Shown here one piece after another: positions 61,101-64,000 of a DNA stretch of 64,000 bases. The stretch comes from Cinclus cinclus. Its lineage: Eukaryota > Chordata > Aves > Passeriformes > Cinclidae. Below the pieces are notes generated by a model. It had not been told where the DNA came from. It worked only from the letters and a program-made list of their open reading frames with translations, and made no database searches. The position numbers and the translations under genes are program-made. Position 1 is the stretch's first letter. Each line of letters opens with the position of its first letter. Where the stretch lies: the NCBI RefSeq assembly GCF_963662255.1, contig NC_085050.1, positions 4,597,194 through 4,661,193 of the forward strand. The letters run 5' to 3'.

Positions 61101-64000
61101 GCTATTACTGCTAGTTAGTAGAAGCTTTCTCAAACAGAAAATAACAGCTTATTTTAATCCTGATTCAGGAAAAGTTAACTTCATACCTTCAGTCATGTTC
61201 CACAGATATCTAAACAGAGTCCTAAAGGTCATTCTGAGTAGAAATCCTAGGTCATGGCCTTCATAAACTTCTTATAAAAATATATAGTCTTCCATTTCAG
61301 TAATGTGCCAAAAAATATCAGCACTGAAATATCAAATAATGGCATTTTGTAATTAAACATTAAAACAAGGCAAAAAAAAAAAATAATGGGTAGAATGTAT
61401 AACAATTGCATCCCCTTTTCTTGACATTAACAATTCTCATCAGATTTGGTTTTGAATGATATGCATTTGTAAGCATTGGAGTAATTTTCTGAGCACATTT
61501 CTGAGCTAAAGGCTGTCCAGCTCTTTCTGGTTCATCTGCTGACGAGATCCTTTAATTTGACTGTTTTTCGTTTAGCTTTTCCAAGCAGGAGCAGCCATGG
61601 TTAAGCAAGCTGACATTCCATTCCACCATTTCAGAGAGGACTCATGATTCAGGAGACAGGTCAGTAACTATTGCTAAGCAGATGTGTGTTATGTTGGACA
61701 ACCAGAAATCCAAACAGCAATAATGATAGATGGAGCAGATAGAACTTTGCTAAACTAATCTACATATTCAATGTGTTCATGGGAGATTTATTTATGATTA
61801 CAGATGTTTTATATTCTGCTTATTGTTCTCATAGAGGAAGAAAGTAGACATGAGCTCTCATGTTTGGGCAAGTTTGATTTCTGGTGTGACTTCAATGGTC
61901 TTTGGTCCTTCGTGTCCTTAAGCACAATCTGTCTTTAATTCATCTTGTGCCTGTTTCATGCATTTGTACAATTTTCTCATACTGTACTATTTGCTTAAAT
62001 CCTCTTCCATTAGCTCTCTGAATTTTGACAGATAGCAGTTTTGAAATACAAATAACAAAATAAGATTTAAAAAGCAATTTACATGCCATTAACTTCCCCC
62101 ACAATTAATGAGCAAAAGCTTCTGGACATTCGTAACATCAAATTTCAGCAACCATAATTAAGTGTAGGTTTATTTATCTCATTACACGAGCAGTCTAGCA
62201 CTGGAGTGTGATGCTACAGTGAAATAACACTGAGCTTCAGGTCTTGCTGACGACTACAGCTGTAGGTTTGTTTTTAAACTATAATTTTTGTGTTAAGTTT
62301 CCTTTTGCCTTTATCCCAGCCTAGCTTTCTGCCTAGTATATCAGCTGTCTCATTTAGTTAGAGATTGTCACATGGGAAGGAACATATATGATACATGTAG
62401 ACATATATTTGTGTCCCTGACCATGCTTTACTGGGCTGGTCTTTTCTCAGCACACATGAAAATAAATGTATGTGGTGCAAAACCTACAACAGATGAAGTT
62501 ACAGCCTGCAATAGAGGTAAAATAAATGGGAACAGATAATTAAAGAAATGGTTTGAGAGAGACTTTTCTGGGCGATGCATGAAGGCTGAGTAATTTCCAT
62601 ATATATAAAAAAAAATATTCACAAAAATTTCAAATCCACATGTAAAGGTCTAGGTCTGTTTGTCTTCCATTTTCCTGGCTTTAAACAGTGACTTGGTGTT
62701 TGGGAACTAGGAAAATTATATTGGTCTGAACTTCATCTAAGTGTTTTGTGGAATGAGTCTCCAGTTCTGCAATGATTTTTATTCTTCGATTCCTGTAAAC
62801 AGCTGAGTAAGCTAATAAATATGTAAAGGTGATTCAATTAAAAATGGCATTGAAAAGCAGGAAAATCCAGAGTTATATGAATAATTTCACACCCCATGCA
62901 AAATTGCCAAATTTTATCAGCTAGCCTTGTGTAAAATGAAAATAGCATTTCTTGACAAGTCAAGCAGCATGCATAGGCTGAGAGGCCAATTTGTCCATTC
63001 TGCTGTGTAAATACAATTGGGAAGCAGAATTATGGGGGGAAAAGCCTGTGGGGAACTTGATATAAAGCTTTAATGCAGGATAGGACACATCTCTATGTTG
63101 TTTAAATGTTAGATATGTTAGATGTCTGAGTCCATGCTAGGAATTGGGTTTTCCAGTAAATGGCCCATCACACACTACCATGGATCTTTTACACAGACTG
63201 GGTGAATTTCCCTCTGAGGATTCTTTTATTTTTTTTTTTTTTCTTCCCAGTGGTTATAAAGGGAACATCTGCTAAGCAGTTCAGATGTACTCATCTAACT
63301 TTTAGATGAGTCTGGGTTAGATTACTTTCTCCCTTCACCCTCTATAAACTCTTTCTGGGTAACTCAGAGTATTTATAATTGTCTTTGGGCTCTGAACAGA
63401 AAGGTATTGACAGGGAAAGAGAAAAAATCATCACTAACCCCACTGTTACTTGCTGTATTTGCTTCCTTGATGTGTTTCTGCTCTCCAGTTTATGGATGCT
63501 TTTGTAATGCAGCCCAGCAATAACATACAAACATTTTGCATATTATTAAATATTATTGTTTCTTTTTTTTTTTTTTTTTTCAGATACACTGAGGAATTAA
63601 AACATGAGTGAGCACTATCTAAATGCTGGTGGTGTTATCCAAAGGTATGTCAATCATACACTTGGAGATGAAAAGAAAAAAAAATACTGTATAGTTTGAT
63701 AAGGACTAAAATCAAGGAGAATCATTTTCCCTTGACCATACATTAAGCAAGAATAAAGCAGAGGCCTTGTTATGGAAAGTATATGTTCAAGTGTATTGAA
63801 TTTTTTAAAAGGCTTTTTAACAGAGAAAAAAAGATGCAAAGAGTAAAAACCTATGTTCAAGAAGAAAGACTTGTTGAAGTATAAAAAGGCAATTTGCCAA
63901 AAGAATTATGTTTCTGAAGGAAGCAGTGCATGCCAATTTTTAATCCAAAGCAAAGTGTCTGTAGCTGAAGTCTTAACTTCTGGAACAAAGGGACTGTATG
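58166..64000. other. Non-coding stretch, no gene recognised
   Basis: No gene named. Poly(A)/poly(T) runs at about 60895-60907, 61372-61383, 63226-63242 and 63563-63580. An exon-like segment at 63584-63644 is listed separately. ORFs are under 80 codons or nearly so, with no motif. Confidence 0.6.
63584..63644 (+). other. Exon-like segment, 61 nt, possible start exon
   Basis: A run of about 20 pyrimidines ending in CAG precedes a 61-nt segment that ends ATCCAAAG before a GTATGT donor. An in-frame TAA stops 3 nt before an ATG, and from that ATG the frame is open to the donor: MSEHYLNAGGVIQ, ending in phase 2. If real, it would be a first coding exon with some 5' UTR in it. I recognise no family. 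The T run may simply be a retroposon tail or a microsatellite that makes a good acceptor by accident. Confidence 0.15.

Noticed and set aside
1..64000. Bacterial-type features (operons, ribosome binding sites, CRISPR arrays, insertion sequences)
   Set aside because: The repeat content, base composition and absence of long ORFs identify vertebrate nuclear DNA. The tandem arrays here have no unique spacers.
1..64000. tRNA or rRNA genes
   Set aside because: I saw no A-box/B-box pair with a cloverleaf and no rRNA-like GC-rich blocks. A covariance-model scan would settle it.

Overview
This window looks like vertebrate, most likely bird (Sauropsida), nuclear DNA. It is AT-rich throughout, CpG-poor, full of mono- to pentanucleotide repeats, and contains no long open reading frame with a recognisable protein. 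Its dispersed repeats are almost all pieces of CR1 LINE retrotransposons, several ending in the CR1 hallmark 3' end (a 'ttccaaccc' block followed by an ATTCTATG-type octamer). There are one probable and one possible retroviral-type LTR, and I recognise no Alu, L1 or other mammalian SINE/LINE. A songbird is plausible, but I cannot prove the order from sequence alone.

Layout. CR1 pieces lie at 5918-6035 (-), 10715-11955 (+, internally deleted and carrying a GGAT microsatellite), 17760-18433 (+), 28538-28682 (-), 43395-43627 (+), 48937-49360 (-), 52452-52682 (+), 56011-56113 (+), plus a much older, AT-rich copy at 57340-58165 (+). A probable solo LTR lies at 38110-38560 (three CCCATTGG boxes, TATAAATA, ATTAAA). 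A weaker LTR-like piece sits at 42745-43212, just before the 43.4 kb CR1. The most striking simple repeat is a 252-nt pure purine tract at 30327-30578: 25 copies of GGAGA followed by 24 copies of GAAGA. A second strand-asymmetric tract (pyrimidine) lies at 51235-51389.

Genes. I find no gene I can name, no tRNA or rRNA, no CRISPR array and no CpG island. The listed ORFs of 60-180 codons are what chance gives in 64 kb of such DNA, or are translations of repeats. I looked for exons using splice sites rather than ORF length. A few short segments have a good acceptor, a good donor and at least one open frame: 8319-8445 (-), 17001-17146 (-), 40033-40188 (-), 48838-48888 (+), 63584-63644 (+), 4063-4122 (-) and 16324-16379 (-). 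Their reading phases do not join into one transcript, and pseudo-exons of this quality are expected by chance. They are leads, not genes.

The simplest reading is an intergenic or deep intronic stretch whose content is explained by CR1 and LTR insertion, decay and microsatellite growth. I saw no sign of an undescribed multi-gene system. The best second-look items are the two-block purine array, the microsatellite grown inside a CR1 reverse transcriptase frame, the solo LTR promoter, and the 40.0-40.2 kb and 8.3-8.4 kb exon candidates.
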